A stretch of DNA of 64,000 bases from a bacterium (lineage in GTDB: Bacteria > SZUA-79 > Acidulodesulfobacterales > Acidulodesulfobacteraceae). The notes below the pieces were generated by a model. The model ran no database searches. It was not told where the DNA came from and worked only from the letters and a program-made list of their open reading frames with translations. This document shows, in pieces, positions 1-10,468 of this stretch. Numbering within the stretch: the stretch's first letter is position 1; every line of letters begins with the position of its first letter. The stretch covers positions 186,001 through 250,000 of the forward strand of contig JAJYYR010000001.1 of the NCBI GenBank assembly GCA_021800805.1, read 5' to 3'. A program made the position numbers and the translations under genes.

Positions 1-835
1 AGTTACGTCGGATATAGCGGCTGAAGCCGCAAGAAAAGCCGTTAAACTTTCAGGGCTAAATCCGCAGGACATCGAACTGATATTAGTGGGAACGATTACT
101 CCCGATATGATTTTCCCTTCAACTTCCTGTATAGTGCAGGAAAAGTTGGGGCTAAAAAATGCCGCGGCTTTTGATATAAGCGCCGGGTGCAGCGGATTTA
201 TATATTCTTTGTCGATAGCGGACAGTTTTATCAAATCCGGCAAATATAAAAACGTTCTTGTTATAGGCGCAGACTTACTATCGAGGATTACCGATTATAA
301 AGACAGATCGACCTGCGTCCTGTTCGGCGACGGCGGGGGCGCGGTAGTACTTACGGCAAATACGGAGAATAACCGCGGTATTTTATCGACGCATATGCAT
401 TCGGAAGGCGGACATGACGATATTCTTATGCTTAAAGGCGGCGGTTCGTTAATGCCGGCAAGCCTTGAAAGCGTTAGCAATCGGGAGCATTATATCAAGA
501 TGAAAGGTTCCGAGCTTTTCAGATATGCCGTCAATTATCTTAAAGCGGTGGCGGAAGAAGCCATAAAATTTAACAATCTTAAGCCGGAAGATATCGATTT
601 ATTCGTTCCTCATCAGGCAAATATTAGAATCATAGAAGCTACGGCAAAAAAATTGCGCTTTCCTATGGGAAAAGTTTTTGTAAATGTAGAAAAATACGGC
701 AATACTTCAAGCGGTTCGATTCCTATCGCTTTAGACGAAGCTTATATGTCCGGTCGTTTGAAAGAAGGCAGTCTCGTATTAATAGATGCTATAGGCGCCG
801 GTCTAACTTGGGCTTCTTCGATTATAAGATGGTAA
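1..835 (+). CDS. fabH: Beta-ketoacyl-ACP synthase III, 5' partial
   Basis: Condenses an acyl-CoA primer with malonyl-ACP to start fatty-acid synthesis in the cytosol. The reading frame is open from base 2, so the 5' end lies outside the window; the first in-window start-like codon (GTG at 86) is internal. The triad is visible: Cys in AGCSGF (codon at 188-190), His in PHQAN (611-613) and Asn in GNTSSGS (701-703). About 277 codons are present, against about 320 for full-length FabH, so roughly 40 N-terminal residues are missing. It is the first visible gene of a fab operon, with fabK 9 bases downstream. Identification is secure. Confidence 0.96.
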   Translation, partial: VTSDIAAEAARKAVKLSGLNPQDIELILVGTITPDMIFPSTSCIVQEKLGLKNAAAFDISAGCSGFIYSLSIADSFIKSGKYKNVLVIGADLLSRITDYKDRSTCVLFGDGGGAVVLTANTENNRGILSTHMHSEGGHDDILMLKGGGSLMPASLESVSNREHYIKMKGSELFRYAVNYLKAVAEEAIKFNNLKPEDIDLFVPHQANIRIIEATAKKLRFPMGKVFVNVEKYGNTSSGSIPIALDEAYMSGRLKEGSLVLIDAIGAGLTWASSIIRW

Positions 836-844
836 AATAATAAA

Positions 845-1789
845 ATGATAAAATCTCCGATATGCGATAAATTAGGAATAAAATATCCTGTATTTCAGGG
901 CGGAATGGCATGGGCGTCTAATTATGAACTTGCGAGCGCCGTTTCAAATGCCGGCGGTTTAGGTATAATCGGCGCAGGACAAATGCCCCCCGAACTTTTG
1001 GTTCAGGAAATAAAAAAAGCAAAAGATAATACCGATAAGCCTTTTGGGGTCAACCTCATACTTTATTTAGCATATATAGAAGAGCTTGTAGATGCGGTTA
1101 TCCAAGAGAGCGTTCCGGTCGTAACGACAGGCGCGGGCAACGCCGGCCCTTATATAAAGAAATTTCACGACGCAGGAATAAAAGTTATACCGGTTATTCC
1201 TTCATCCGCTCTGGCAAAGAGGGTGGAAAAAGCGGGAGCCGATGCCGTGATTGCGGAAGGAACCGAATCCGGCGGACATATCGGCGAACTTACTACAATG
1301 GCGATAGTTCCGCAAGTCGTCGATGCCGTTAGTATACCTGTTATAGCGGCCGGCGGCATTGCAGATTACAGAGGATTTGCCGCGGCTTTATGCCTAGGAG
1401 CCGCCGGTATTCAAATGGGGACGAGATTTCTTGCGACGAAGGAGTGCCATATACATCAAAATTGGAAAGATATGGTGGTAAAGGCATCGGATAGGGATAC
1501 CGTCGTTACGGGAAGACCGACCGGACATCCGGTAAGGGTTTTAAAAAACAGGCTTGCCAAAATGTTTCTTGAACTGGAAGAAAAATGTGCGCCCGTCTCG
1601 GAATACGAAAAACTGGGAACCGGAAAATTAAAAGCCGCTTCGGTTGACGGAGACGTAGAAATGGGTTCTTTTATGAGCGGACAGATTGCCGGACTTATAA
1701 AAGAAGAAAAAACAGTCAAAGAAGTTATAGAAGAAATTGTTTCGCAGACGGAAGATTTTATTAAAAATATGGTTAAATTTATAAAATAA
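845..1789 (+). CDS. fabK: Enoyl-ACP reductase II (FMN-dependent FabK)
   Basis: Last reductive step of the fatty-acid elongation cycle, reducing enoyl-ACP with NAD(P)H and FMN. The 314-residue protein is a TIM barrel of the nitronate monooxygenase/FabK family: N-terminal PVFQGGMAW, the central [10 protein letters not shown] segment and the phosphate-binding stretch [14 protein letters not shown] followed by [11 protein letters not shown]. Nitronate monooxygenases share this fold, but placement between fabH and fabD in a complete fab operon makes FabK the better call. No FabI-type reductase is visible in the cluster. No strong Shine-Dalgarno precedes the ATG, consistent with translation from the upstream gene. 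Confidence 0.92.
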   Translation: MIKSPICDKLGIKYPVFQGGMAWASNYELASAVSNAGGLGIIGAGQMPPELLVQEIKKAKDNTDKPFGVNLILYLAYIEELVDAVIQESVPVVTTGAGNAGPYIKKFHDAGIKVIPVIPSSALAKRVEKAGADAVIAEGTESGGHIGELTTMAIVPQVVDAVSIPVIAAGGIADYRGFAAALCLGAAGIQMGTRFLATKECHIHQNWKDMVVKASDRDTVVTGRPTGHPVRVLKNRLAKMFLELEEKCAPVSEYEKLGTGKLKAASVDGDVEMGSFMSGQIAGLIKEEKTVKEVIEEIVSQTEDFIKNMVKFIK

Positions 1790-1804
1790 TATAAAAAACA
1801 ATAA

Positions 1805-2767
1805 ATGGAAAAATCATCAAATTCTAATATCGCGTTTGTTTTTCCGGGGCAGGGGTCTCAGCATATCGGTATGGGAAAAGATATTTTTGAAAATTTCGAC
1901 GAAGCTCGTTTTGTTTTAGAAGAATCTTCGGATATTTTAGGGTTGGATATGAAGAACCTAATTTTGGGAGACGATGAAGCGGCGCTTAATCTGACGGAAA
2001 ATACGCAGCCGGCTCTTTTAACCGTGAGTATAGCAATTCTTAGAGTTATAGAAAAAGAACTGGGCTTAAAACCTGTTTGCGTTTCAGGACACAGTCTCGG
2101 CGAATACAGCGCCAACGTTTCTGCAGGCTCCGTCGATTTTTCAAATGCTCTTTTAATTACAAAAAAAAGAGGATTTTTTATGCAGACGGCTTGTCCGGTA
2201 GGATTCGGCAAAATGGCGGCGATTATCGGGCTCGACGAAAATATAATAAAATCCGCAATAAACGAGGTTAATCATTTAAAAAATAAAGAAGGAGTTTTTA
2301 TAGCAAATATTAACTCTGCAATTCAAACGGTAATATCCGGTATTTCGTCATTCGTCGATGAATCATGTTTACTCCTTAAAGAGCGCGGAGCGAAAAAAAT
2401 AGTTATCCTGTCCGTAAGCGCTCCGTTTCATACGCCTTTTATGGAGAGCGCAAAGGAAAACCTCTCTTCGTTTATAGATAAGGATTGGTTCAGTGATGCC
2501 GAATACGATATATTTTCCAATGCTACGTCGCTCAATTATTCTAAAAAAGACGATGCGGTCGGGCTTCTTCTCGAGCAGATAGTTTCTCCCGTTAGGTGGA
2601 AAGATATTATAGTTAATATGGAAAAAATATTTGGGGTTTCCAAATTTATCGAGATAGGACCTTCAAATGTTTTAAGCGGACTGATTAAAAGGATAGATAA
2701 AAATGCGGATGTTATGTCCGTAAATTCTGTTTCGACCGTTAAGGAATTAGAAAGTTTAAGGATTTAA
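1805..2767 (+). CDS. fabD: Malonyl-CoA:ACP transacylase
   Basis: Transfers malonyl from CoA to acyl carrier protein, supplying the extender unit for the condensing enzymes. The protein has 320 residues, normal for FabD. It has the oxyanion-loop GQGSQ (residues 15-19), the nucleophile elbow GHSLGEYSA with Ser97, and the catalytic His in FHTPFM near residue 208. It lies 15 bases after fabK and 17 before fabG in the same operon. Start ATG at 1805 gives the expected FVFPGQGSQ N-terminus. Confidence 0.95.
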   Translation: MEKSSNSNIAFVFPGQGSQHIGMGKDIFENFDEARFVLEESSDILGLDMKNLILGDDEAALNLTENTQPALLTVSIAILRVIEKELGLKPVCVSGHSLGEYSANVSAGSVDFSNALLITKKRGFFMQTACPVGFGKMAAIIGLDENIIKSAINEVNHLKNKEGVFIANINSAIQTVISGISSFVDESCLLLKERGAKKIVILSVSAPFHTPFMESAKENLSSFIDKDWFSDAEYDIFSNATSLNYSKKDDAVGLLLEQIVSPVRWKDIIVNMEKIFGVSKFIEIGPSNVLSGLIKRIDKNADVMSVNSVSTVKELESLRI

Positions 2768-2784
2768 TAAATGGAGGGTGATTT

Positions 2785-3537
2785 ATGTCTCTTTGTATCG
2801 AACTTACGGGTAAAACGGCTATAGTTACCGGCGGCTCTTCGGGAATAGGACTTTCTATATCCAAAGTTTTACTTACCGCAGGGGCAAAGGTTATAATAAT
2901 CGACATAGACGAAAAAAGATTTATAAGCGTTAAAGACGAAATCAAAACGATTTCATCCGGGTTTGATTTTTATGAAGCCGATATCAAAAATTCGGAAAAG
3001 ATATCGGAAACGATCCAAAAGATTATATCTAAAGAATCTAAAATCGACATTCTCGTTAACAATGCCGGTATCGTTAAAGACGGTCTTTTAATAAGAATGA
3101 GCGACGAAGACTGGCTAGACGTTATAAACGTCAATTTGAACGGTATGTTTTATATTACAAAAAATGTATTAAAGCACATGGTTAAAGCTAAATCGGGGAG
3201 AATAATAAGTATAGCTTCGGTAATAGGCGAAATAGGCAATACCGGACAGGCAAATTATGCCGCATCGAAAGCAGGCATAATTGCCCTTACGAAATCCATA
3301 GCTAAAGAATATGCGGCAAGAGGCATTCTTGCAAATGCTATTGCGCCCGGGTTTATTAAAACTATTATGACCGATAAACTGCCGGAAGATATTAAAGATG
3401 CGATTAAAAAAGGGATTCCGCTTAATAAAATAGGCGAGCCTTATGACATTGCAAATGCCGTGCTTTTTTTATGTTCGGAGCTTTCCGGCTATATAACCGG
3501 AACGGTTATGGACGTAAACGGCGGAATGTATATGTAA
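2785..3537 (+). CDS. fabG: 3-oxoacyl-ACP reductase
   Basis: NADPH-dependent reduction of beta-ketoacyl-ACP. It is a 250-residue classical short-chain dehydrogenase with cofactor loop TGGSSGIG (residues 15-22), NNAG near 92-95, catalytic Ser145, Tyr158 and Lys162 (YAASK), and the C-terminal VNGGMYM typical of FabG. A GGAGGG Shine-Dalgarno lies just upstream of the ATG. Neighbours fabD and acpP confirm the role among the many SDR paralogues. Confidence 0.94.
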   Translation: MSLCIELTGKTAIVTGGSSGIGLSISKVLLTAGAKVIIIDIDEKRFISVKDEIKTISSGFDFYEADIKNSEKISETIQKIISKESKIDILVNNAGIVKDGLLIRMSDEDWLDVINVNLNGMFYITKNVLKHMVKAKSGRIISIASVIGEIGNTGQANYAASKAGIIALTKSIAKEYAARGILANAIAPGFIKTIMTDKLPEDIKDAIKKGIPLNKIGEPYDIANAVLFLCSELSGYITGTVMDVNGGMYM

Positions 3538-3584
3538 TCATATTAAAAAATTAAAAAACAATAAAAAGGAGGGGGTGAAATTAA

Positions 3585-3818
3585 ATGTCCGTAGAAAACA
3601 AAGTTAAAGAAATAATAGTAGAGCAGTTAGGGGTTACTCCGGATGAAGTTACTAACGAAGCTTCATTTGTAGAGGATCTCGGCGCAGATTCATTAGACAC
3701 GGTAGAATTAGTTATGGCATTTGAAGAGGAATTTGGAATAGAAATATCCGATGAAGACGCCGAAAAAATTAAGACGGTTCAAGATGCAGTTTCGTATATC
3801 GACGAACATACAAAATAA
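3585..3818 (+). CDS. acpP: Acyl carrier protein
   Basis: Carries growing acyl chains on a phosphopantetheine arm. The 77-residue acidic protein has the invariant [10 protein letters not shown] motif with the modified Ser36. A strong purine-rich Shine-Dalgarno (GGAGGGGGTGA) precedes the ATG, fitting the high expression expected of this protein. It sits between fabG and fabF, the usual order in Gram-negative fab clusters. Confidence 0.97.
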   Translation: MSVENKVKEIIVEQLGVTPDEVTNEASFVEDLGADSLDTVELVMAFEEEFGIEISDEDAEKIKTVQDAVSYIDEHTK

Positions 3819-3844
3819 TTTATTATTATACCGGATTTATTATT

Positions 3845-5101
3845 ATGGAAAAAATTGATTGCAACAGAAGAGTAGTTATAACGGGATATTCTATGATTAC
3901 GGCGCTTGGCAACGATGCTGAAACTTCATGGAATAGAATGGTAAAGGGAGAAAGCGGCGTAGGACCGATTACGAGGTTCGACACCGAAGGATATTCCACC
4001 AAGATAGCTGGAGAGGTAAAAGGGTTTGATCCGGAAAAATTTATAGAAAAAAAAGAAATAAAAAAAATGGATCAATTCATACATTATGCTCTTGCCTGTT
4101 CTAAAATGGCATTAGATATGTCCGGACTTAAAATCACGAATGCCAATGCCCACAGGGTCGGAGTATGGATAGGAGCCGGCATCGGCGGGTTGGTGACCAT
4201 AGAAAAATATCACACTATGCTTTTGGAAGGCGGTCCAAAAAAGATTTCACCTTTTTTCATTCCGATGCTTTTAATAAACCTTGCCCCGGGACAGGTTTCT
4301 ATAATGACCGGAGCCAAAGGTCCTAATGCCAGTACAGTTTCTGCTTGTTCCACAGGAACAAATTCCATAGGAGACGCATATAAAATTATTGCCAGAGGGG
4401 ATGCAGACGCTATGATAGCAGGGGGGGCAGAATCTACCGTGTCCCCTTTATGTATTTCAGGTTTTAACGCGATGAAGGCGCTTTCCACAAGAAACGACGA
4501 ACCTACTAAAGCATCAAGGCCTTTTGAAAAAAATAGAGACGGATTCGTAGTAAGCGAAGGCTCCGGCATCGTTATTCTGGAAGAAATGAATGAAGCCATA
4601 AAAAGAGGGGCAAAAATATATGCCGAGATAGTTGGATACGGCGTATCTTCAGACGCCTATCATTTATCTACGCCGGATCCGGAAGCTACCGGAGCATACT
4701 ATAGTATGAAAAATGCGATCGAAGACGGAGGCTTAACGCCGGCTGACGTAGATTACGTCAATGCTCACGGAACATCCACTTATTATAACGACTTGAATGA
4801 AACCAAGGCTATTAAGCAGCTTTTTGGAGAGAATGCGAAAAAACTCAAAATCAGTTCTATTAAATCTATGATAGGGCATGCGCTCGGAGCAGCAGGCGGT
4901 ATAGAAGCCGTTGCAACCGTTCTTACCGTCGACTCCGGTATTATGCCGCCTACTATTAATCTGGAAGAATCTGATCCCGAGTGCGATCTCGATTATGTTC
5001 CGAATACCGCGCAAAAAGCCGATATAAAGTATGCGATATCGAACTCTTTCGGTTTTGGCGGAACTAACGCCACATTAGTTTTTAAAAAATGGGAGGATTA
5101 A
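3845..5101 (+). CDS. fabF: Beta-ketoacyl-ACP synthase II
   Basis: Elongating condensing enzyme of type II fatty-acid synthesis. The 418-residue thiolase-fold protein has Cys168 in SACSTG, His in NAHGTS (about residue 310), His in GHALGAAG (about residue 346) and the C-terminal NSFGFGGTNA glycine-rich loop. It follows acpP by 26 bases and precedes rpiB by 7 bases, so rpiB and glyA are probably co-transcribed with the fab genes. Confidence 0.96.
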   Translation: MEKIDCNRRVVITGYSMITALGNDAETSWNRMVKGESGVGPITRFDTEGYSTKIAGEVKGFDPEKFIEKKEIKKMDQFIHYALACSKMALDMSGLKITNANAHRVGVWIGAGIGGLVTIEKYHTMLLEGGPKKISPFFIPMLLINLAPGQVSIMTGAKGPNASTVSACSTGTNSIGDAYKIIARGDADAMIAGGAESTVSPLCISGFNAMKALSTRNDEPTKASRPFEKNRDGFVVSEGSGIVILEEMNEAIKRGAKIYAEIVGYGVSSDAYHLSTPDPEATGAYYSMKNAIEDGGLTPADVDYVNAHGTSTYYNDLNETKAIKQLFGENAKKLKISSIKSMIGHALGAAGGIEAVATVLTVDSGIMPPTINLEESDPECDLDYVPNTAQKADIKYAISNSFGFGGTNATLVFKKWED

Positions 5102-5108
5102 AACATAA

Positions 5109-5558
5109 ATGATTTATTTAGGTTCCGACCACGCCGGTTTTGAATTAAAAGAATCCATAAAAGAAAGCCTTGAAAGAAAAGGTTTAAAATACCTCGACCT
5201 TGGCACTGATTCTTTAAAAAGCGTGGATTATCCCGATTACGCATTAAAGGTAGCGGAAAAAGTCAAGGAGGATAAGGATAAAAGCTCTTTCGGGATACTT
5301 GTTTGTGGAACGGGTATTGGTATGGATATAGCGGCAAATAAAGTTGACGGTATAAGAGCCGCCTTAGTCCACGATGAATATACAGCGGAGGTCGCAAAAG
5401 CGCATAACAACGCAAATATTATTACTATGGGCGGGCGAACTACTACTCCTACCGAGGCGGAAAGGTATGTAGATAAGTTTATGTCTTCGCATTACGAAGA
5501 CGGCAGGCATGAAAACAGAATTTCGAAAATTACTTCAATTGAAAAATTAAAAAATTAA
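5109..5558 (+). CDS. rpiB: Ribose-5-phosphate isomerase B
   Basis: Interconverts ribose 5-phosphate and ribulose 5-phosphate in the non-oxidative pentose phosphate pathway. The protein has 149 residues of the RpiB/LacAB family, with N-terminal GSDHAGFELK (Asp7, His8 region), the catalytic Cys66 in VCGTGIGM and NKVDGIRAALVHD. It pairs functionally with gnd, zwf, tkt and tal at 36-43 kb, but is encoded separately, directly in front of glyA, an arrangement common in bacteria. Confidence 0.95.
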   Translation: MIYLGSDHAGFELKESIKESLERKGLKYLDLGTDSLKSVDYPDYALKVAEKVKEDKDKSSFGILVCGTGIGMDIAANKVDGIRAALVHDEYTAEVAKAHNNANIITMGGRTTTPTEAERYVDKFMSSHYEDGRHENRISKITSIEKLKN

Positions 5559-5582
5559 TTTATATGCGAAAGGTGGGATAAA

Positions 5583-6830
5583 TTGAATTTTGAAGATTTA
5601 AAAGAAACGGACAGGGAAGTTTACGATTTTATAGGAAAGGAGATCGATAGACAGAGAAATTCGTTAGAACTTATAGCATCCGAAAACTTTGTTTCAAAAG
5701 CCGTTATGCAGGCGCAGGGATCTGTTTTGACGAATAAATATGCCGAAGGGTATCCTAAAAAAAGATATTACGGAGGATGCGGCTTTATAGATAATATAGA
5801 ACAGCTGGCAATCGATAGAATCAAAGAAATTTTTAAAGCCGAATACGCAAACGTTCAGCCTCATTCCGGATCTCAAGCCAATATGGCTATATTTTACGCT
5901 TTTTTAAAACCCGGCGATACGGTTTTAGGCATGGATTTATCGCACGGCGGGCATTTAACCCATGGAAGCCCGGTAAACTTTTCAGGGAAATACTTTAATA
6001 TAGTCCCCTACGGCGTAAACAAATCTACGGAAACTATCGATTATGACGAGTTGAGAAGGACGGCTCTGCAGAATAAGCCTAAGATGATAATAGCCGGCGC
6101 AAGCGCCTATCCGAGGATTATAGATTTTAAAAAATTTAGGGAGATAGCGGACGAAGCCGGATGTTATCTTATGGTGGATATGGCGCATATAGCCGGATTA
6201 GTAGCGGCGGATCTTCACCCAAGCCCGGTTCCTTATGCCGATTTTGTTACGACCACGACCCATAAGACGCTAAGAGGTCCGAGAGGCGGAATTATTCTGG
6301 CAAAAGCTAAGTACGAAAAAGAGTTGAATTCGGCGATATTTCCGGGAATTCAGGGCGGGCCGCTGGAACATATAATTGCGGCAAAAGCTGTCGCCTTTAA
6401 GGAAGCGTTAAGCGAAAATTTTAGAAATTACCAAAGACAGGTCGTTTTTAACGCCTCTGCGCTTGCGAATACCCTTAAAAATAACGGTTTTTCGTTAATA
6501 TCCGGAGGCACGGACAATCATCTTATGCTCGTAGATTTCAGAAAGTCGGAAATGACGGGCAAGCAGGCGGAAGCGCTTTTAGACGAGGTAGGCATAACCG
6601 TCAATAAAAATAAGGTTCCGTTTGACGAAAGATCTCCTTTCGTTACAAGCGGAATAAGAATCGGAACTCCGGCAGTTACTACCAGAGGCATGAAAGAAGG
6701 CGAAATGATAAAAATAGGCGAACTTATAATAGAAATCCTGCAAAATCCTGATGACGAAACAATAAAAAACAGCGTAAAAAAAGAAGTTAAACTTTTATGC
6801 GATAAGTTCCCTCTATATGAAAATATTTAA
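5583..6830 (+). CDS. glyA: Serine hydroxymethyltransferase
   Basis: PLP enzyme that converts serine plus tetrahydrofolate to glycine plus methylene-THF, linking to the metV/metF one-carbon genes at 30-32 kb. It has 415 residues, with PLP-binding Lys228 in [14 protein letters not shown], substrate motif LIASENF and the NKYAEGYP loop. The start is TTG at 5583, supported by an AAAGGTGGG ribosome-binding site about 8 bases upstream and by the normal N-terminus it gives. There is no room for a glycine riboswitch in the 24-base gap to rpiB. Confidence 0.96.
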   Translation: MNFEDLKETDREVYDFIGKEIDRQRNSLELIASENFVSKAVMQAQGSVLTNKYAEGYPKKRYYGGCGFIDNIEQLAIDRIKEIFKAEYANVQPHSGSQANMAIFYAFLKPGDTVLGMDLSHGGHLTHGSPVNFSGKYFNIVPYGVNKSTETIDYDELRRTALQNKPKMIIAGASAYPRIIDFKKFREIADEAGCYLMVDMAHIAGLVAADLHPSPVPYADFVTTTTHKTLRGPRGGIILAKAKYEKELNSAIFPGIQGGPLEHIIAAKAVAFKEALSENFRNYQRQVVFNASALANTLKNNGFSLISGGTDNHLMLVDFRKSEMTGKQAEALLDEVGITVNKNKVPFDERSPFVTSGIRIGTPAVTTRGMKEGEMIKIGELIIEILQNPDDETIKNSVKKEVKLLCDKFPLYENI

Positions 6831-6851
6831 TGTATTTAATGTATATTGTAT

Positions 6852-7310
6852 ATGAAATGCCCTTTCTGCTTTAACGACGACGATAAAGTAGTCGATTCGA
6901 GAGTATCTAAAGACGGCAGATCAACTAAAAGAAAAAGACAGTGCAATGTTTGCGGAAAAAGATTCACTACTTTAGAAACTATTATTGCCTCCTCTCCTTT
7001 AATAATTAAAAAAGACGGAAGGAGAGAGTCGTTTGACAGACAGAAACTCCTTAACGGTCTTATAAAAGCATGCGAAAAAAGACCCGTTCCCTACCGGAAT
7101 ATCGAAGAAATAGTCCAATCCGTGGAAAAGTGGATTGAAGAAACAAATTTAAAAGAGATAAAAAGCGAAGAGATAGGAAAACGCGTCCTCGATAAATTAA
7201 AAAATACGGATGCCATAAGTTATGTTCGTTTTGCTTCGGTTTATCTTTCTTTTAAAGATATAAACGAGCTTTACGAAAATGTATCCGATCTTATTAAAAA
7301 GCAGTCTTAA
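6852..7310 (+). CDS. nrdR: Transcriptional repressor NrdR
   Basis: ATP-cone repressor of ribonucleotide reductase genes. The N-terminus is the canonical MKCPFC zinc ribbon (CPFC and CNVCGKRFTT), followed by the ATP-cone with KKDGRRESFDRQKLLNGL. I place the start at ATG 6852, because the upstream TTG (6846) only adds two residues before the conserved MKCPFC. About 152 residues, normal for the family. The glyA-nrdR-ribD order is seen in many proteobacteria. Confidence 0.95.
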   Translation: MKCPFCFNDDDKVVDSRVSKDGRSTKRKRQCNVCGKRFTTLETIIASSPLIIKKDGRRESFDRQKLLNGLIKACEKRPVPYRNIEEIVQSVEKWIEETNLKEIKSEEIGKRVLDKLKNTDAISYVRFASVYLSFKDINELYENVSDLIKKQS

Positions 7311-7343
7311 AATATAAACCGCGAATATTTTCCATTATATTCT

Positions 7344-8492
7344 ATGGCTAAAAAAGGCAATAATTCGGATAAATATTTCATATTAAAAACTTTAGAGCTT
7401 GCAAAAAAAGCCGAAGGATTAACCTCTCCAAATCCAATGGTAGGGGCATTAGTAGTTAAGGACGGAGTAATAGTCGGCGAAGGCTGGCACGAAAAAGCAG
7501 GGCAACCTCATGCCGAAGTTGCGGCGTTAAGGAATGCAGGAGAAAAAGCAAAGGATGCAACGATTTATGTAAGTTTAGAGCCATGCAGTCATTTTGGGAA
7601 AACCCCGCCTTGCGTTTGTAAAATAAAAGAATCCGGTATAAAAAGGGTAGTAGCGGCGGTTAAGGACCCTAATCCCTTAGTATCGGGCAGGGGGTTTAAT
7701 TATTTAAGGGATAGCGGAATAGAAGTAACTTACGGAATTTTAGAAGAAAAAGCCAAAAGACTGAACGAAGTTTTTTTTAAGAATATAATAAGCGGTCTTC
7801 CGTTTATAACAATTAAAGAGGCGGTAACTTTAGACGGCAATATAGGTTATAAAAACTGCAAAGAAAAAACCTATCTTTCGTCGGGCAAATCGCTTGAATA
7901 TACCCATTACTTAAGGTTTATAAACGATGCAATAATGGTTTCCGCAAAAACAGTCGTGCAAGACGACCCTATGCTTGATGTTCGCAAAAGCAGGGGCGGC
8001 ATTAAAAACAAATTCTTGACTAAAAGATGGACTAAAATAATTTTAGATTCAGGTTTAATTATCCCGATCGATTCAAAAGTTTTTAGCTCATACGGAGATG
8101 TTTTAATATTTACTTCAAGCGATTACGATAGAGAAAAAGATAAGAAAAAAAAGCTTTTAAAAGAAAAAGGTGCAATTATAATCGATGTATATTATAATAA
8201 TATTAAAGACAAAATGTTTCTGAACCTGCAGGAAATATTTAGAAGATGCGGCAAACTAAAAATTACGAGCATACTTGTAGAAGCGGGACCTGAGCTTTTT
8301 AGTTCTTTGATTCTGGAAAAAAGTTACGACAAGTTGATTTTTAATTTGACGCCGGATATTTTAGGGAGTAAAAACGGGATTGACTTATTTAAACCTTTAG
8401 GTTTAGAAGTTAAAGAGAAAATAAAATTCGGCGGTTTAAATGTTAAAAAATTCGGAGATGAAATATTCTTGTCGTATTATCCGAAGAATTAA
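7344..8492 (+). CDS. ribD: Bifunctional riboflavin deaminase/reductase
   Basis: Catalyses the deaminase and reductase steps from the GTP cyclohydrolase II product toward ribityl-aminouracil. The N-terminal CMP/dCMP-deaminase domain (about residues 10-130) has the zinc ligands HAEVAAL and PCSHFGKTPPC. The C-terminal RibG/DHFR-like reductase domain follows (about 155-380, KEAVTLDGNI onward). The length of 382 is typical. It is first of four consecutive riboflavin genes; there is no space for an FMN riboswitch in front of it. Confidence 0.95.
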   Translation: MAKKGNNSDKYFILKTLELAKKAEGLTSPNPMVGALVVKDGVIVGEGWHEKAGQPHAEVAALRNAGEKAKDATIYVSLEPCSHFGKTPPCVCKIKESGIKRVVAAVKDPNPLVSGRGFNYLRDSGIEVTYGILEEKAKRLNEVFFKNIISGLPFITIKEAVTLDGNIGYKNCKEKTYLSSGKSLEYTHYLRFINDAIMVSAKTVVQDDPMLDVRKSRGGIKNKFLTKRWTKIILDSGLIIPIDSKVFSSYGDVLIFTSSDYDREKDKKKKLLKEKGAIIIDVYYNNIKDKMFLNLQEIFRRCGKLKITSILVEAGPELFSSLILEKSYDKLIFNLTPDILGSKNGIDLFKPLGLEVKEKIKFGGLNVKKFGDEIFLSYYPKN

Positions 8493-8527
8493 TAAATTTA
8501 ATAGTAATTTTCGCAGGTTTTAATGAT

Positions 8528-9208
8528 ATGTTTAGCGGTATAATAAAAGAACAGGGGGTCGTAAAATCTTTAAATAACGGCCTTTTGTCGGTAGCCGTTA
8601 AAATTGCCGGAAAAAATGCGTATATTGGACAGAGCATCGCCGTTAACGGCGTCTGTCTTACGGTAAAAAAGATAAACTATCCCGTTTTATATTTTAATTA
8701 TACTCCTGCAACTCTAAACGATTCTGCATTAAAATATTTAAAAATAAACGAAAGCGTTAATATCGAACCGGCTCTTTCCGTCAACTCGGATATTTCAGGA
8801 CATTTCGTGCTGGGTCATATAGATGGCATAGGCAGGATTTCGGTTAAAAAAAGAACGGGGAATTCTATAGTTTTAGGTATAAAAATAATAAATTGTATAG
8901 ACGCCGATATTAAAAATTATATTATAAAGAAAGGCTCAATAGGTATCGACGGAATCAGTCTAACGGTCAATGAGGTTGAAGGGGATATTTTTTTTGTAAG
9001 CATAATCCCTTTAACATATGCCGAAACAAATTTAAAATTCAAAACGACGGGCGATTATTTAAATCTTGAATCGGATATAATAGAAAGGACGGTAGTTAAT
9101 CGCTTAAAAGATATTGCGGTAAAGCAGGAAAGCGGCGGAGTTAAAAAATTGGACGAGATTTATAATGGGCTTACCAAGAAATTTTTAGCCGAAAATGGGT
9201 TTATGTAA
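8528..9208 (+). CDS. ribE: Riboflavin synthase alpha chain
   Basis: Dismutates two 6,7-dimethyl-8-ribityllumazine molecules to riboflavin. It starts with the diagnostic MFSGII and contains two lumazine-binding repeats, the first near residues 1-90 with AVNGVCLTV and the second near 95-195 with GHIDGIG and GIDGISLTVNEV. The 226-residue length is slightly above the usual 200-215 because of a short C-terminal tail. It lies between ribD and ribBA. Confidence 0.94.
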   Translation: MFSGIIKEQGVVKSLNNGLLSVAVKIAGKNAYIGQSIAVNGVCLTVKKINYPVLYFNYTPATLNDSALKYLKINESVNIEPALSVNSDISGHFVLGHIDGIGRISVKKRTGNSIVLGIKIINCIDADIKNYIIKKGSIGIDGISLTVNEVEGDIFFVSIIPLTYAETNLKFKTTGDYLNLESDIIERTVVNRLKDIAVKQESGGVKKLDEIYNGLTKKFLAENGFM

Positions 9209-9235
9209 TAAATTAAAAAAGGAAGGTGAATATTT

Positions 9236-10441
9236 ATGAGTTTAGCAACTATAGAAGAAGCTGCTCTTGATATAAAAAACGGAAAAATGATTATTCTCGT
9301 CGATGACGAGGACAGGGAAAACGAAGGAGATTTAGTCGTCGCCGCAGAACATACTACTCCGGAAATTATTAATTTTATGACAAAATATGCAAGAGGCTTG
9401 ATATGTTTAACGTTAACCGAGGACAAAGCCGACAGCTTAGATCTTCCCCCTATGGTCGTCAATAACGAGTCAAAATTTACTACCGCGTTTACCGTATCGA
9501 TAGAAGCAAAAGAAGGCGTCACTACCGGCATATCGGCGCACGACAGGGCAAAAACTATATTAACTGCCATAAAAGACGACGCAAAACCTTCCGATTTAGT
9601 CAGACCTGGACACATTTTTCCCTTAAGGGGCAAGAACGGAGGGGTGTTGACTAGAACGGGACAGACGGAGGGTTCGATAGACATAGCGCGCATAGCAGGA
9701 CTAAAGCCGTACGGCGTTATATGTGAAATAATGCACGATGACGGAACTATGGCGAGAATGCCCGATTTAATAAAATTTTCAAAAAAATTCGATATAAAGA
9801 TTTTAACTATAAAAGATTTGATAAATTACAGACTTAAACATGAAAAACATGTCAAGCGTCTTGTGGAATCTAAAATACCTACGGAATTTGCGGGAGATTT
9901 TAAAATTATAGTTTATTCCAACGATATCGATTTTAAAGAGCATATAGCTCTTGTAAAAGGAGAAATTAATAAAGACGAACCCGTTTTAGTCAGGGTCCAT
10001 TCTCAATGTCTTACGGGTGATATATTCGGTTCTATGAGATGCGACTGCGGAGATCAATTACATTCGGCTATGGAGATGATAGACAAGGAAGGCAGAGGCG
10101 TTGTGCTTTATCTAATGCAGGAAGGCAGAGGTATCGGTCTTGTAAATAAATTAAAAGCCTATAATCTTCAGGATGAAGGTTACGATACCGTTGAGGCAAA
10201 CGAAAAATTAGGATTTAAACCCGATTTACGAGAATACGGGGTAGGCGCTCAAATTTTAGTAGATCTGGGCGTCGGTAAAATGCGGCTTATAACCAATAAT
10301 CCTAAAAAAATAATCGGGCTTGAAGGATACGGGCTGAGCGTGGTCGAAAGAGTTCCGGTTGAGATATGTCCGAATGAAACTAATAGACACTATCTAGAAA
10401 CAAAAAAAGAAAAATTAGGACACATATTAAAAATGAAATAA
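9236..10441 (+). CDS. ribBA: DHBP synthase / GTP cyclohydrolase II fusion
   Basis: Bifunctional enzyme supplying both riboflavin precursors. The N-terminal 3,4-dihydroxy-2-butanone-4-phosphate synthase domain has [12 protein letters not shown] (about residues 21-33). The C-terminal GTP cyclohydrolase II has the zinc-binding [20 protein letters not shown] cluster and QEGRGIGL. The 401-residue length is standard for the fusion. A GGAAGGTGA Shine-Dalgarno precedes the ATG. Confidence 0.96.
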   Translation: MSLATIEEAALDIKNGKMIILVDDEDRENEGDLVVAAEHTTPEIINFMTKYARGLICLTLTEDKADSLDLPPMVVNNESKFTTAFTVSIEAKEGVTTGISAHDRAKTILTAIKDDAKPSDLVRPGHIFPLRGKNGGVLTRTGQTEGSIDIARIAGLKPYGVICEIMHDDGTMARMPDLIKFSKKFDIKILTIKDLINYRLKHEKHVKRLVESKIPTEFAGDFKIIVYSNDIDFKEHIALVKGEINKDEPVLVRVHSQCLTGDIFGSMRCDCGDQLHSAMEMIDKEGRGVVLYLMQEGRGIGLVNKLKAYNLQDEGYDTVEANEKLGFKPDLREYGVGAQILVDLGVGKMRLITNNPKKIIGLEGYGLSVVERVPVEICPNETNRHYLETKKEKLGHILKMK

Positions 10442-10468
10442 TAAAATTAAATTACAGGAGCGCAAACA

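Noticed and set aside
7311..7343. FMN riboswitch in front of the riboflavin genes
   Set aside because: The gap is only 33 bases and has no RFN motif; the operon probably starts further upstream.
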